A DNA stretch of 64,000 nucleotides from the NCBI RefSeq assembly GCF_028206795.1, contig NZ_JAQLFJ010000004.1:1-64000 (forward strand). Reading direction: 5' to 3'. Source of the DNA: Collinsella aerofaciens. Lineage in GTDB: Bacteria; Actinomycetota; Coriobacteriia; Coriobacteriales; Coriobacteriaceae. Below the pieces are notes generated by a model. That model searched no databases. It was not told where the DNA came from and saw nothing but the letters and a program-made list of their open reading frames with translations. Shown in pieces: positions 1 through 7,938 of the stretch (positions are counted from its first letter, which is position 1; each line of letters starts with the position of its first letter). A program made the position numbers and the translations under genes.

Positions 1-464
1 GGAGCTAGTTCCGCGTTGCGCTAGCTGCGGAAACGCGGGGTCCGTTCAAGCTGTTGCGTTGAGATTGAAAATCAACCTGTTTCAAATGGGGTGGTTTTGC
101 AACCGTCACGCGCCACGCTATGCGAACGTGCCCCGGCTCGGATAAGATGGTGCGATCGAGTTCTACCGCGCTCACCGCAAGTAGTCTTTGTTGCTGAGAT
201 AGGTCATGGCCGAAAGGGGCCCGTATCCGTTGGGATACGGGCCCCTTTGCTATTTGAATGGGCATGAGGGTGTATTGAGGGGGGGTGCCTGGCCGTCGGC
301 ATCCGCATGCGGCGCCATTCGCTTTCCGTAAATATACTTCTACGGCTAATTTCATACCACTTGCCGAAATACGGACGCTGTCCTTGCGTATCGGGCGTAC
401 ATTGAACATGGTTTTTCGCGTGAAACCACAAATCGGTTGTCGGTCCTGAACAAGGAGGCCCAAC
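1..464. other. Intergenic or unidentified start of window
   Basis: No gene is convincingly supported here. A plus-strand frame is open from base 2 to a stop near 145 (about 47 codons) and could be the tail of a gene outside the window, but I do not recognise it. A strong terminator follows at 213-248, so something upstream, coding or RNA, is probably transcribed rightwards. The rest up to the deoC ribosome binding site (AAGGAGG near 452) would hold the deoC promoter, which I could not fix. Confidence 0.4.
213..248 (+). terminator. Strong stem-loop terminator
   Basis: Two perfect 16-base arms (213-228 and 233-248) around the loop GTTG, with AAA at the left foot and TTT at the right, so it may work in both directions. 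No recognised gene ends just before it. Confidence 0.7.
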
Positions 465-1139
465 ATGACGCTTGCCAAACCCATCAATAAATACATCGAC
501 TATATCGACGCTCCCGAGGACACATTTGAGCAGTATGTCGAGAAGGCGCTAAAGTACAACTTCCGTTGTGTATTTGCGAACCTGCAGGAGTACGAGACGG
601 GTCGCGCAATGCTCGAGGGCTCTGACATCATCCTTGCCGGCGCTATCGACTTTCCCCAGGGCACTATGACGCTTGAGGAGAAGCTTGCGAGGTTTGAGGA
701 ATACGCTGCGTGCGGCTTTACCGAGATTGACTACGTTTTGAATCAGGAGTCGGTCGAGAACCGCGATTTTGATGCCATCGAGCGCGAGATGACTGCCATT
801 GCTGATTTTTGTCGCGCGCATGGCATCACTGACAAGGTGATCGTCGAGATGTGCAAGCTGGACGGCGACGATGCCGCCAAGCGTCGCGTCTGTGAGATTG
901 CGTTGGAGGCTAAGCCGGGATTCCTTAAGACATCGACCGGCAGAAGCTTTGGCGGTGCTAAGCTCGAGGACGTGCGGCTGATGCACGAAGTGCTCGGCGA
1001 TGCCGTGGCAATCAAGGCTGCGGGCGGTATCCATAATTACGAAGAGGCTTGCGCATTCATCGAGGCCGGCGCCAGCGCGTTGGGTGCATCGGCGGGCATC
1101 GCGATCGTCGAGGGAGCACCGACGGATGAGCGTCGCTAG
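465..1139 (+). CDS. deoC: Deoxyribose-phosphate aldolase
   Basis: Cytoplasmic class I aldolase that splits 2-deoxyribose 5-phosphate into acetaldehyde and glyceraldehyde 3-phosphate in deoxynucleoside salvage. The 224-residue protein has the usual short bacterial DeoC length and the family's TIM-barrel lysines: the Schiff-base lysine in PGFLKTSTG (K155), the second lysine in IKAAGG (K184), and the aspartate in EIDYVLN (about D90). The ATG has AAGGAGG seven bases upstream. The gene stands alone, followed by separately expressed HAD genes; no other nucleoside-catabolic gene is nearby. The family call is secure; a related aldolase substrate cannot be excluded from sequence alone. Confidence 0.88.
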   Translation: MTLAKPINKYIDYIDAPEDTFEQYVEKALKYNFRCVFANLQEYETGRAMLEGSDIILAGAIDFPQGTMTLEEKLARFEEYAACGFTEIDYVLNQESVENRDFDAIEREMTAIADFCRAHGITDKVIVEMCKLDGDDAAKRRVCEIALEAKPGFLKTSTGRSFGGAKLEDVRLMHEVLGDAVAIKAAGGIHNYEEACAFIEAGASALGASAGIAIVEGAPTDERR

Positions 1140-1288
1140 CAGACGTATTTGACCTGAGCGATAAAGCTTCACGACCACGCGCCGTTCATGTTCGGGACAA
1201 TATGACTTTTTATCCGTTGCAGACAGAGCCGCAGTAGGTGTTCTGTATGATGGCTCAGACAAGATTGTTCAATGACAGGGAGGCATAT

Positions 1289-2131
1289 ATGGCAATCAAA
1301 GCCATTGCAATGGATATCGACGGTACGCTCACCAACGACCAAAAGGTCATCAGCCCGCGTACGCGCGAGAAGCTGCTCGCGGCGCAGGAGTCGGGCATTA
1401 AGCTCATCTTGGCTTCGGGCCGTCCCGCATGGGGGCTGCACGCCTTGGCGCAGGAGCTCGACCTTCAAAACCATGACGGTCTGCTAGTCGCTTTCAATGG
1501 CGCGTATGTGGTCGACGCTCAGACCGATGAGGTCCTTTTTGACCAGGCCATGCCGGCTGACGAGCTGCACCGTCTGATTGATCATCTGCGCAATTTCGAC
1601 GTGATCCCTATGATTTCGCTCGGTCGCGATTTGCGCGTCGAGGACTCGTACCATTGCATGATCACGCTGCCTGACGGCTCGCAGAAGAATATCGTCAAGT
1701 ATGAGCGCGATGCCTGCGATCTTAAGATTCGCGAGGTCGAGAGCTTGCATGAGGTCGTGGACGCTTATCCCGTGGACAAGCTGCTGACGGCGGGCGATCC
1801 GGCCTACCTGCAGGCGCATTACGAGGAGATGTATGCGCCCTTTACCCAGACGCTTTCGGGCATGTTTACGGCCGACTGGTACTTTGAGTACACGGCGCCC
1901 GGTATCGACAAGGCCCGCGCGCTCGAGGGTGCCCTGCCCAAGCTCGGTATCGATGCCAGCGAGGTCGTCTCGTTTGGCGACGGCCAGAACGACAAGTCCA
2001 TGATTGAGTGGGCCGGCACCGGTGTTGCCATGGGCAACGCCGTCGATGAGGTTAAGGCGGTAGCCCAGATGGTGACCGCCAATAACAACGAAGACGGTAT
2101 TGCGGTGGCGCTGGATAAACTGCTGGGTTAG
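1289..2131 (+). CDS. Cof-type HAD-IIB phosphatase
   Basis: Probable cytoplasmic sugar-phosphate or nucleotide phosphatase of the Cof/YidA group. The 280-residue protein starts with the HAD nucleophile motif MDIDGT (D9 and D11) and has GDGQND near the C-terminus, which supplies the magnesium-binding acidic residues; the large insert between them is the C2B cap typical of this class. The ATG at 1289 was chosen because GGGAGG lies six bases upstream; a longer reading from 1238 lacks a ribosome binding site and adds a stretch the family does not have. The gene ends at a terminator. The substrate is not predictable. Confidence 0.85.
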   Translation: MAIKAIAMDIDGTLTNDQKVISPRTREKLLAAQESGIKLILASGRPAWGLHALAQELDLQNHDGLLVAFNGAYVVDAQTDEVLFDQAMPADELHRLIDHLRNFDVIPMISLGRDLRVEDSYHCMITLPDGSQKNIVKYERDACDLKIREVESLHEVVDAYPVDKLLTAGDPAYLQAHYEEMYAPFTQTLSGMFTADWYFEYTAPGIDKARALEGALPKLGIDASEVVSFGDGQNDKSMIEWAGTGVAMGNAVDEVKAVAQMVTANNNEDGIAVALDKLLG

Positions 2132-2153
2132 AATCGCCGATAATGCATGGTTC

Positions 2154-2179
2154 GGGCGCCTGCTTACAGGCGCCCTTTT
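2154..2179 (+). terminator. Terminator after Cof-type HAD gene
   Basis: Nine-base perfect arms (GGGCGCCTG / CAGGCGCCC) around CTTA, followed by TTTT. It sits just before the ribosome binding site of the next HAD gene, so it may set the expression of that gene by partial readthrough. Confidence 0.75.
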
Positions 2180-2194
2180 GTTAGGGAGGGTGCC

Positions 2195-2854
2195 GTGTCC
2201 GCATTTCCGTTCGACGCCGTTATCTTTGACATGGATGGCGTCATTGTCGATACCGAGTATTACTACCTGGGCGAGACTGCCGCGTTTGCCAAGGAGCTTG
2301 GGCTTAACCTGACTCAAGAGGAGTTGAATGGGCAGATCGGTACCTCGCATCAGTTCTTCCTGCATATGCTGGTCGATTGGTTTGAGCGCGCCGGTAAGGG
2401 GCATTTTACTGGCGAGGAAGCGTTGGCCCGTTGGGATGAGTGGGCGCATAAGCGGCCGCGCGACTATCAGGCTTTGATTAACCCAGGCGCCGTGGATACG
2501 ATTCGAGAGCTGCCGCGCCGCGGCGTTCGCGTGGCGCTTGCCAGCTCGTCTCCCATGGATAGCATCGAGGAAGTGCTCAATGCGTGCGGGCTGTCGGATG
2601 CCTTTGAGTATGTGGTGAGCGGCGAGCAGTTTAAGGAGAGCAAGCCCGAGCCCGACATCTACCTGCATGCGCTGGACCTGCTGGGGCTGCCCGCAAATCG
2701 CTGCTGCTGCGTTGAGGATTCGGTGCCTGGCATCACTGCCGGCAAGCGAGCCGGCCTGACAGTCATTGCCAAGCGCGAGGAGCGCTTCGGCTTTAGCCAG
2801 GATGCCGCGGACAAGATTATCGATCAACTGCCGGAGCTGCTCACGCTTTCTTAG
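2195..2854 (+). CDS. HAD-IA hydrolase, beta-phosphoglucomutase-like
   Basis: Cytoplasmic HAD-superfamily phosphatase or phosphomutase of 219 residues. The motif FDMDGVIVDTE near the N-terminus gives the nucleophile and acid/base aspartates; SSSP carries motif II, and the lysine of FKESKPEPDIY and the aspartate of VEDSVPG complete the active site. The helical cap between motifs I and II is the type found in beta-phosphoglucomutase and phosphoglycolate phosphatase. I chose a GTG start at 2195 because GGGAGGG lies directly upstream; a longer reading would run through the preceding terminator. The neighbouring Cof-type gene suggests general sugar-phosphate housekeeping. Substrate unknown. Confidence 0.82.
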   Translation: MSAFPFDAVIFDMDGVIVDTEYYYLGETAAFAKELGLNLTQEELNGQIGTSHQFFLHMLVDWFERAGKGHFTGEEALARWDEWAHKRPRDYQALINPGAVDTIRELPRRGVRVALASSSPMDSIEEVLNACGLSDAFEYVVSGEQFKESKPEPDIYLHALDLLGLPANRCCCVEDSVPGITAGKRAGLTVIAKREERFGFSQDAADKIIDQLPELLTLS

Positions 2855-2918
2855 AAGCGTGGTAGTTGCGCGTTTTTCGGGTCTGATGAGTAAATGCCCG
2901 ACATTTTGGTGCGACACC

Positions 2919-2935
2919 TAGCATACTTTATGCTA
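2919..2935. promoter_or_regulatory. Candidate operator upstream of gntR
   Basis: A perfect palindrome, TAGCATA-CTT-TATGCTA, about 70 bases before the GntR-family gene. It overlaps the left arm of the adjacent stem-loop. A role as binding site of the regulator is inference. Confidence 0.3.
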
Positions 2936-2979
2936 AAGCGGGCTCAAGGGCTTGTTGAATGCCCTTGAGCCCGCTTTAG
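2933..2979. terminator. Long perfect stem-loop before the catabolic cluster
   Basis: Nineteen-base perfect arms (2933-2951 and 2961-2979) around a nine-base loop. It lies between the HAD gene and gntR and separates the two transcription units. No long T-run follows, so its termination mechanism is uncertain. Confidence 0.6.
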
Positions 2980-3004
2980 ACTTAATTGTGCTGGGAGAGG
3001 GTAT

Positions 3005-3748
3005 ATGCCACCGACTGAAGGGCTAACTGACGGTAAAGCAGCGATTCCGCTGTACCAACAGGTTATCGATATCATTAAAAACGAAATCAACTCCGGTGCC
3101 TACAAGGCGGGCGCGCGGATACCCAACGAATTTGAATTGGCTGAGAGCTATAAAGTTGGCCGCGTTACCGTGCGACGTGCTATTGAGGAGCTCGTCCAGC
3201 AGGGCTATCTAACGAAGCGACAGGGGAAAGGCACGTTTGTCAATGCCCCCAAGCTCAAGCGCAAGATTCGCCAGAAGGATGACGTCCAGAGTTTTTCGGA
3301 CGCATGCCGCGTTAACGGAATGGAACCGGGGGCGCGCGTCATTTCGAGAAAGATACTGCCGGCGGATTCCACCGAAGCGCAGTTCTTTGGTGTTCCCGTT
3401 GGAACTGATTTGATTTGCGTTGAGCGTGTGCGTACTGCCGATGGAGTCCCCGTCATGCTCGAGAACAACATATACGTTTACGAGGACAACGCTTATCTAT
3501 CAACGGCACCTCTATCGAACCAATCCATTTTTGAGTTCGTGCGCAACCGGACGGGCCGTACGCCCGCGTTTACCGACCCGTGCACGCTCGAGATCGCGTG
3601 CGCGTCGCCCGAGGTCGCTCGGCTGTTGGCAGTTCCCGTTGGCGAACCCTTGTTTTATATGGAAGCCTTCTTTTTCGATGAGCAGCGGCGGCCGTTTATC
3701 ATCGGTCGTCAGCGGATCGTTGGGTCTCGCTACGTTTTTGACATCTAG
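3005..3748 (+). CDS. GntR/HutC-family regulator with UTRA domain
   Basis: Probable ligand-responsive repressor of the following cluster. Residues about 12-80 form a winged helix-turn-helix (IPLYQQVIDIIKNEI, then VGRVTVRRAIEELV and the wing GYLTKRQGKGTFV); residues about 100-245 form a UTRA effector domain, the fold that binds sugar phosphates or amino-acid metabolites in HutC, FrlR and NagR. The 247-residue length is normal. It is the first gene before the carrier and catabolic enzymes, the usual place for a local regulator, and E. coli frlR is of the same family. That the ligand is a phosphorylated Amadori-type compound is inference from the neighbours. Confidence 0.88.
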   Translation: MPPTEGLTDGKAAIPLYQQVIDIIKNEINSGAYKAGARIPNEFELAESYKVGRVTVRRAIEELVQQGYLTKRQGKGTFVNAPKLKRKIRQKDDVQSFSDACRVNGMEPGARVISRKILPADSTEAQFFGVPVGTDLICVERVRTADGVPVMLENNIYVYEDNAYLSTAPLSNQSIFEFVRNRTGRTPAFTDPCTLEIACASPEVARLLAVPVGEPLFYMEAFFFDEQRRPFIIGRQRIVGSRYVFDI

Positions 3749-3756
3749 GACATTGC

Positions 3757-3800
3757 GTATGGAAGCGCCCGGTGGATCATCTCACCGGGCGCTTCCATAC
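3757..3800. terminator. Stem-loop after gntR
   Basis: Eighteen-base perfect arms (3757-3774 and 3783-3800) around GATCATCT. There is no T-run, so it may be a weak terminator or an RNA-stabilising structure at the end of the gntR message. Confidence 0.5.
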
Positions 3801-3858
3801 CGTTCACGGCGCGAACGCAACCGTTCAACCGCGTTGCGGCAATCAGTTTGAAATTATC

Positions 3859-3902
3859 TTGATGACGGGAAAAGCTGCTGGTAATCTATGGGACGTCATA
3901 GA
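3859..3902 (+). promoter_or_regulatory. Candidate promoter and operator of the catabolic operon
   Basis: A -35-like TTGATG (3859-3864) and -10-like TAATCT (3882-3887) with 17-base spacing precede the carrier gene. The palindrome TCTATG-GGACGT-CATAGA (3885-3902) overlaps the -10 box, a position that fits repression. The link to the GntR protein is inference. Confidence 0.35.
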
Positions 3903-3966
3903 ACGTTTGCCTTATGCAAGCGTTGAAGCGAGATGCGATGCAGTCTCGAGTTCTTTGGAGGTATCT

Positions 3967-5430
3967 ATGTCAGATACGAAGGCGAAGAAGACAAACAGAC
4001 GTTTTAAGTTCAAATTACCGCATGTTTATACGATCATGTTCTTGCTGATCGTTGTCTTTGCGGTCCTGACTTGGATCGTTCCTTCTGGTCAGTATCAGCG
4101 CAAGACGATTTCGACAGCGGCGGGCGAGCGTGAAGTCGCCGTTGCTGGAACCTATGAACAGGTCGATAAGAACTACACCGATTCCGAGACCGGCGAGACC
4201 ATCAATCTGGGTCAGGATATCTTCGCGGTCCTGCAAGCGCCCACTAAGGGCATCCAAGAGGCTGCCGACGTCGTTGCGTTCGTCTTATTGATTGGCGGAT
4301 CGTTCGCAGTCATCACCAAGACCAACGCTTTGAATGCCGGCATGAGCCGTGTGATTAAAAAGCTCAAGAACAAGGACATCCTCATCATTCCCATCACGAT
4401 GACGTTGCTGTCCATTTGCGGTACCACGTTTGGTATGTCTGAGGAGGCCCTGCCGTTCTATGCCATCTTCATTCCCATCATGATGGGTATTGGGTATGAC
4501 TCGATGACGGCATTCATCATCTGCTTCCTTGGTCCTAACCTGGGATATTGTGCTTCGACCATCGACCCGTTTAACGTCTTGATCGCACAGGGCATTATCG
4601 GCATCGAGGGCAATCCGCAACTGTGGCTGCGCGCCGTTTCTTGGGTCATCTTCACTGCCGTCGGTATCGCATGGGCCATGCGCTACGCCATGCGCGTCAA
4701 GAAAAACCCCGAGTCGTCCATTACGTACGAGGACGATAAGCTCAAGCGTATCGAGTTTTCCGTGACCGATGCCTCCATCGAGGAAGAGTTCACTATCCGT
4801 CAGAAGCTCGTGCTTATCGATTTTGCTTGCGGTATGGGCATTATCGTCTGGGGTCTTGTTACCCAGGGTTGGTACATGAATGAGATTTCCGCCGTGTTCC
4901 TTGGCATGGGCTTGCTTGCCGGTATCCTGGGCGGTCTTGACCAGCAGACGATCGCCGAGGAGTTCGTTAAAGGTCTCGCCGACTTTGCGTACGCCGCCAT
5001 CGTTATCGGTATCGCTCGCGGTATTCTGGTCATCGCCGAGGGCGGCATGATCATCGACACCATTCTCCAGGCGCTCGCTACTGCGCTCGCCGGTGCACCC
5101 GCCGCCGTCTACACCACGTTTATGTATATCGTCCTTGGCCTGCTCTCTTTGCTGGTTCCCTCGAGTTCTGGCCTGGCGGCGCTCACCATGCCCGTTATGG
5201 GCCCCCTGACCGAGCTCATGGGCCTCAATCCCGAGGCGGCCGTCACCGCGCTCCAGTTTGCCAACCAGACCATCAACACCATCAGCCCCGTGGCGGGCAT
5301 GACGGTCGCCGGTCTTGCCGTGGCTAGGATTTCGTTTGGCCAATGGTGGAAGACCATTTGGAAGTTCTTCATTTTCATGGTCGTCTTTGGCCTGATCGTA
5401 ACGGCAATCTCTGGCATGCTTCCGGTGTAG
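3967..5430 (+). CDS. YfcC/DcuC-superfamily membrane carrier
   Basis: Multi-spanning inner-membrane carrier of 487 residues, probably the uptake system of the cluster. It begins with a basic cytoplasmic stretch and a first membrane helix ending in WIVPSGQYQ, a hallmark of the YfcC/ArcD-like group of the C4-dicarboxylate anaerobic carrier superfamily; about ten to twelve further hydrophobic segments follow, with GTTFGMSEEALPFY and a serine-rich LVPSSSGLAALTMP reentrant motif. The ATG at 3967 has GGAGG upstream; an in-frame longer reading crosses a non-coding leader. Members move amino acids, peptides or dicarboxylates, so a glycated amino acid is plausible but unproven. It lies nine bases before the amidohydrolase. 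Confidence 0.82.
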   Translation: MSDTKAKKTNRRFKFKLPHVYTIMFLLIVVFAVLTWIVPSGQYQRKTISTAAGEREVAVAGTYEQVDKNYTDSETGETINLGQDIFAVLQAPTKGIQEAADVVAFVLLIGGSFAVITKTNALNAGMSRVIKKLKNKDILIIPITMTLLSICGTTFGMSEEALPFYAIFIPIMMGIGYDSMTAFIICFLGPNLGYCASTIDPFNVLIAQGIIGIEGNPQLWLRAVSWVIFTAVGIAWAMRYAMRVKKNPESSITYEDDKLKRIEFSVTDASIEEEFTIRQKLVLIDFACGMGIIVWGLVTQGWYMNEISAVFLGMGLLAGILGGLDQQTIAEEFVKGLADFAYAAIVIGIARGILVIAEGGMIIDTILQALATALAGAPAAVYTTFMYIVLGLLSLLVPSSSGLAALTMPVMGPLTELMGLNPEAAVTALQFANQTINTISPVAGMTVAGLAVARISFGQWWKTIWKFFIFMVVFGLIVTAISGMLPV

Positions 5431-5439
5431 GTGGTTGTG

Positions 5440-7023
5440 ATGTCTGATCGTTTGACGGTCCTGACGTCTAGGAGCGTCTTTACCGGTACGGGAGACCTGC
5501 CGTTTGAAGGTTTCGTAGCGGTCCGTGGCAATCGAATTGAGGCTGTTGGCACCAAGTGTGAGGTAGCTTCGTATTTGACCCAGGCGGACGAGGTAGTTGA
5601 CCTGGGCGACCGCACTGTCATGCCTGGCCTGATCGATGTGCATACCTTCTATACGGGCTGGGCGCTGCGGACGTTGGGGTCTGATCTGTCCGGCGTCGCT
5701 GATGCCAAAGAGGCCGTGTCGCTCTTGCGTGCATGGAAAGATGATCATCCGGATTGCGCGGCGGCTTTTGGCCACAACCTGCCCGAAACGTTGGCATCGG
5801 ATGCCGAGAACGCAAATACAGCAGCTGCGTTTGACGAGTGTTTTGGTGATATCCCCGTCGTCTGCTTTACACCGGGAGCGGAGACCTGCGTTCTCAATGC
5901 TGCTGCCAGTGCGCGATACGGCTTTACACCCCAGGCGTGCTATGCCGAGAAGATCTGGCGCATGATGAGCGATTTCCTCGCGCTGCCCGAGGTGCGTGCC
6001 GGGTATTCGGACTACATGAGCATGCTTAACGAGCGCGGCGTTACCGCCATCAAGGAGATGGCGTTTGATGACTACTACGGCTTTGCCGACGAAATGGCTC
6101 GCCGTGAGGAATCTGGCGAGCTGACGGTTCGCGTCTCTATGATGTCGCAGCCGGTGGGTGCCGGTGCAAATCTGGCATATGCTCGCGAGGCACGAGAGCG
6201 CTTCCGGGGACCGTTCGTTCGTTTTTCTGGCTTCAACCGTATGACCGATCGCGGCGTATGGGCGGGGCTTGCCGAGATGATTGACCCCTATGAGGACTCG
6301 GCCGATGCGGGCGCTGCCGGCAAGACGGTCGTCGAGGAGCCCGAGTGGGATCTGATTGAGAACGAGCTGCGTGCAGTTGATGCTGACGGCTTCCGATATT
6401 CCTTGCATTGCCAGGGCGATGGCGCCGTTCGTCGCACCGTGGCGCTCTATGCCTCGCTGCCTCGAGACGAGCATGGACGGATGCTTCGCCGCCATGCGAT
6501 TACCGATCTCGAGAACTCTGACCCGACCGATCTTGTCGAGTTTGGCAAGTTAGGTGGAATTTGCGAGGTCTATCCGCAGATTCTGACGCTGGACCGGCGC
6601 GAGGATTGCCTGTCGATGATGCGTCGACAAATTGGCGAGACGCGACTTTTGCACAGCTGGAATCGCCGCGGCATGGAAGATTCCGGATGCACGGTGTGCT
6701 GTGGCACGGATTTGCCGCTGTTGATTCCGAGCCTGGGCGAGTCAATCTACAGTGCGTGCGGCGGATACTTCGACGACGGGCTGCCCGTGAATGAGGCCAA
6801 CGCGCTGACGCTTGTCGAGCTCTTGCGCGCTTGGACTGCCGGGGGCGCGTACGACCTGATGCGCGAAGACGAGCTGGGTACGCTCGAGGTCGGCAAGCTT
6901 GCCGATATCTGCGTGCTCGATCGGGACGTGTTCGACCTCGATTATCGCGACGCACGCGATCTATCGGTTGATATGACGATGTCGGACGGACAAATCGTGT
7001 TCGATCGAAATAAGGAGGCATAA
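5440..7023 (+). CDS. Amidohydrolase (YtcJ-like) with altered metal motif
   Basis: Cytoplasmic TIM-barrel amidohydrolase of the YtcJ/amidohydrolase-3 type, 527 residues. The N-terminal beta-sandwich, the strand VMPGLID, the histidines in LHCQGDGAVRRT and RRHAITDLENSDP, and the aspartate in CGTDLP match the family. The usual HxH after PGLID is here VHTFYTG, so the second histidine is replaced by phenylalanine. It may use a mononuclear site or an altered reaction. Family members cleave N-acyl or cyclic amide bonds. ATG 5440 was chosen over a GTG at 5431. It is followed after one base by the isomerase gene, so the operon is tight. The substrate is unknown. Confidence 0.75.
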   Translation: MSDRLTVLTSRSVFTGTGDLPFEGFVAVRGNRIEAVGTKCEVASYLTQADEVVDLGDRTVMPGLIDVHTFYTGWALRTLGSDLSGVADAKEAVSLLRAWKDDHPDCAAAFGHNLPETLASDAENANTAAAFDECFGDIPVVCFTPGAETCVLNAAASARYGFTPQACYAEKIWRMMSDFLALPEVRAGYSDYMSMLNERGVTAIKEMAFDDYYGFADEMARREESGELTVRVSMMSQPVGAGANLAYAREARERFRGPFVRFSGFNRMTDRGVWAGLAEMIDPYEDSADAGAAGKTVVEEPEWDLIENELRAVDADGFRYSLHCQGDGAVRRTVALYASLPRDEHGRMLRRHAITDLENSDPTDLVEFGKLGGICEVYPQILTLDRREDCLSMMRRQIGETRLLHSWNRRGMEDSGCTVCCGTDLPLLIPSLGESIYSACGGYFDDGLPVNEANALTLVELLRAWTAGGAYDLMREDELGTLEVGKLADICVLDRDVFDLDYRDARDLSVDMTMSDGQIVFDRNKEA

Positions 7024-7024
7024 G

Positions 7025-7876
7025 ATGTCTGAATCCAAACCGACGCTGCGCCGCGAACAGATTGCGGGCATGAATATCCACTACATCATGTGGTCGCTCG
7101 ATTACTTCCTTGATGTGCAGCAGCGTTTGGGCTTTGAGTCCATTGAGCTGTGGTGTGCGGAGCCGCATGTGACGCTCGACCACACGGGCTACTTTGAGGC
7201 TGAGGTCCTGGCGAAAAAGGCTGCAGACCGTGGGCTTAGGTATCGTACTCTGTGTCCCGAGAATGTTGTCTATCCTTGGCAGTACTGCGCACGCAAGCCG
7301 CTGCATGAACAGCGCAGCCTGGCGTACTTTAAGCACGGCATTGAGCTTGCCGAGGTACTTGAGTGCGACCGTATGTCCGTCAACTCGGGCTGGGGCGACT
7401 GGGACGAGGACCGCGAGGAAGCCTGGAAGCGCAGCCGCGAGCATTTGTCCATTCTGGCGGAGTATGCCGGCGAGCACGGTCTGGTGCTTACGATGGAAAG
7501 CCTGCGTCCCGAGGAGAGCAACCTTGTGACGACGGTTTCCGATGCGAAGCGCATGATTGACGAGGTCGCGAGCCCGTACTTACAGCCCATGGTTGATACA
7601 ACCGCGATGGGCGTTGCAGGCGAGACGCTTGAGGACTGGTTTGCCGCCTTTGGTGATGGGGCAATTCACGAGATGCACTTTATCGACGGCGACCCGTATG
7701 GCCATCTGGTGTGGGGCGATGGCAAGCACGATATGGACGCCTTCGTCGCCACACTCAACGCCCATGGTTTCGACGGTATGCTGGGCCAGGAAATCACGGA
7801 CGGCCGTTACTACGATGACCCGGCGGCGGCAGATGCCAAGAACATGGCCGCATTCGAGAAATATCTGATTGACTAA
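7025..7876 (+). CDS. FrlC-like sugar epimerase/isomerase (TIM barrel)
   Basis: Cytoplasmic enzyme of the xylose-isomerase-like TIM-barrel superfamily (AP endonuclease 2 fold), 283 residues. Visible family features are IELWCAEPHV near residue 40, MSVNSGWGDWDED near 120, the metal-binding glutamate in LTMESLRPEESN (about 160), the aspartate and histidine in EMHFIDGDPYGH, and the late glutamate in LGQEITDGRYY. The GDP-GH arrangement is typical of fructoselysine 3-epimerase FrlC and its relatives. AAGGAGG precedes the ATG. Its position beside FrlB-like and FrlD-like genes supports a role in epimerising a ketoamine substrate; that exact reaction is inference. Confidence 0.78.
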   Translation: MSESKPTLRREQIAGMNIHYIMWSLDYFLDVQQRLGFESIELWCAEPHVTLDHTGYFEAEVLAKKAADRGLRYRTLCPENVVYPWQYCARKPLHEQRSLAYFKHGIELAEVLECDRMSVNSGWGDWDEDREEAWKRSREHLSILAEYAGEHGLVLTMESLRPEESNLVTTVSDAKRMIDEVASPYLQPMVDTTAMGVAGETLEDWFAAFGDGAIHEMHFIDGDPYGHLVWGDGKHDMDAFVATLNAHGFDGMLGQEITDGRYYDDPAAADAKNMAAFEKYLID

Positions 7877-7938
7877 AACAACTATCGGCCACGCAGCCAA
7901 CGTTATTGATTGCGGACCAAACAAGAAAGGAACTGGAT

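Noticed and set aside
5-496. Minus-strand frame over the window start and the deoC start
   Set aside because: Crosses a terminator and the deoC ribosome binding site; composition is not protein-like.
4285-6495. Long open frame on the minus strand (about 736 codons) opposite the carrier and amidohydrolase
   Set aside because: It is antisense to two well-supported genes, has no recognisable domains and is a codon-bias shadow typical of GC-rich genes.
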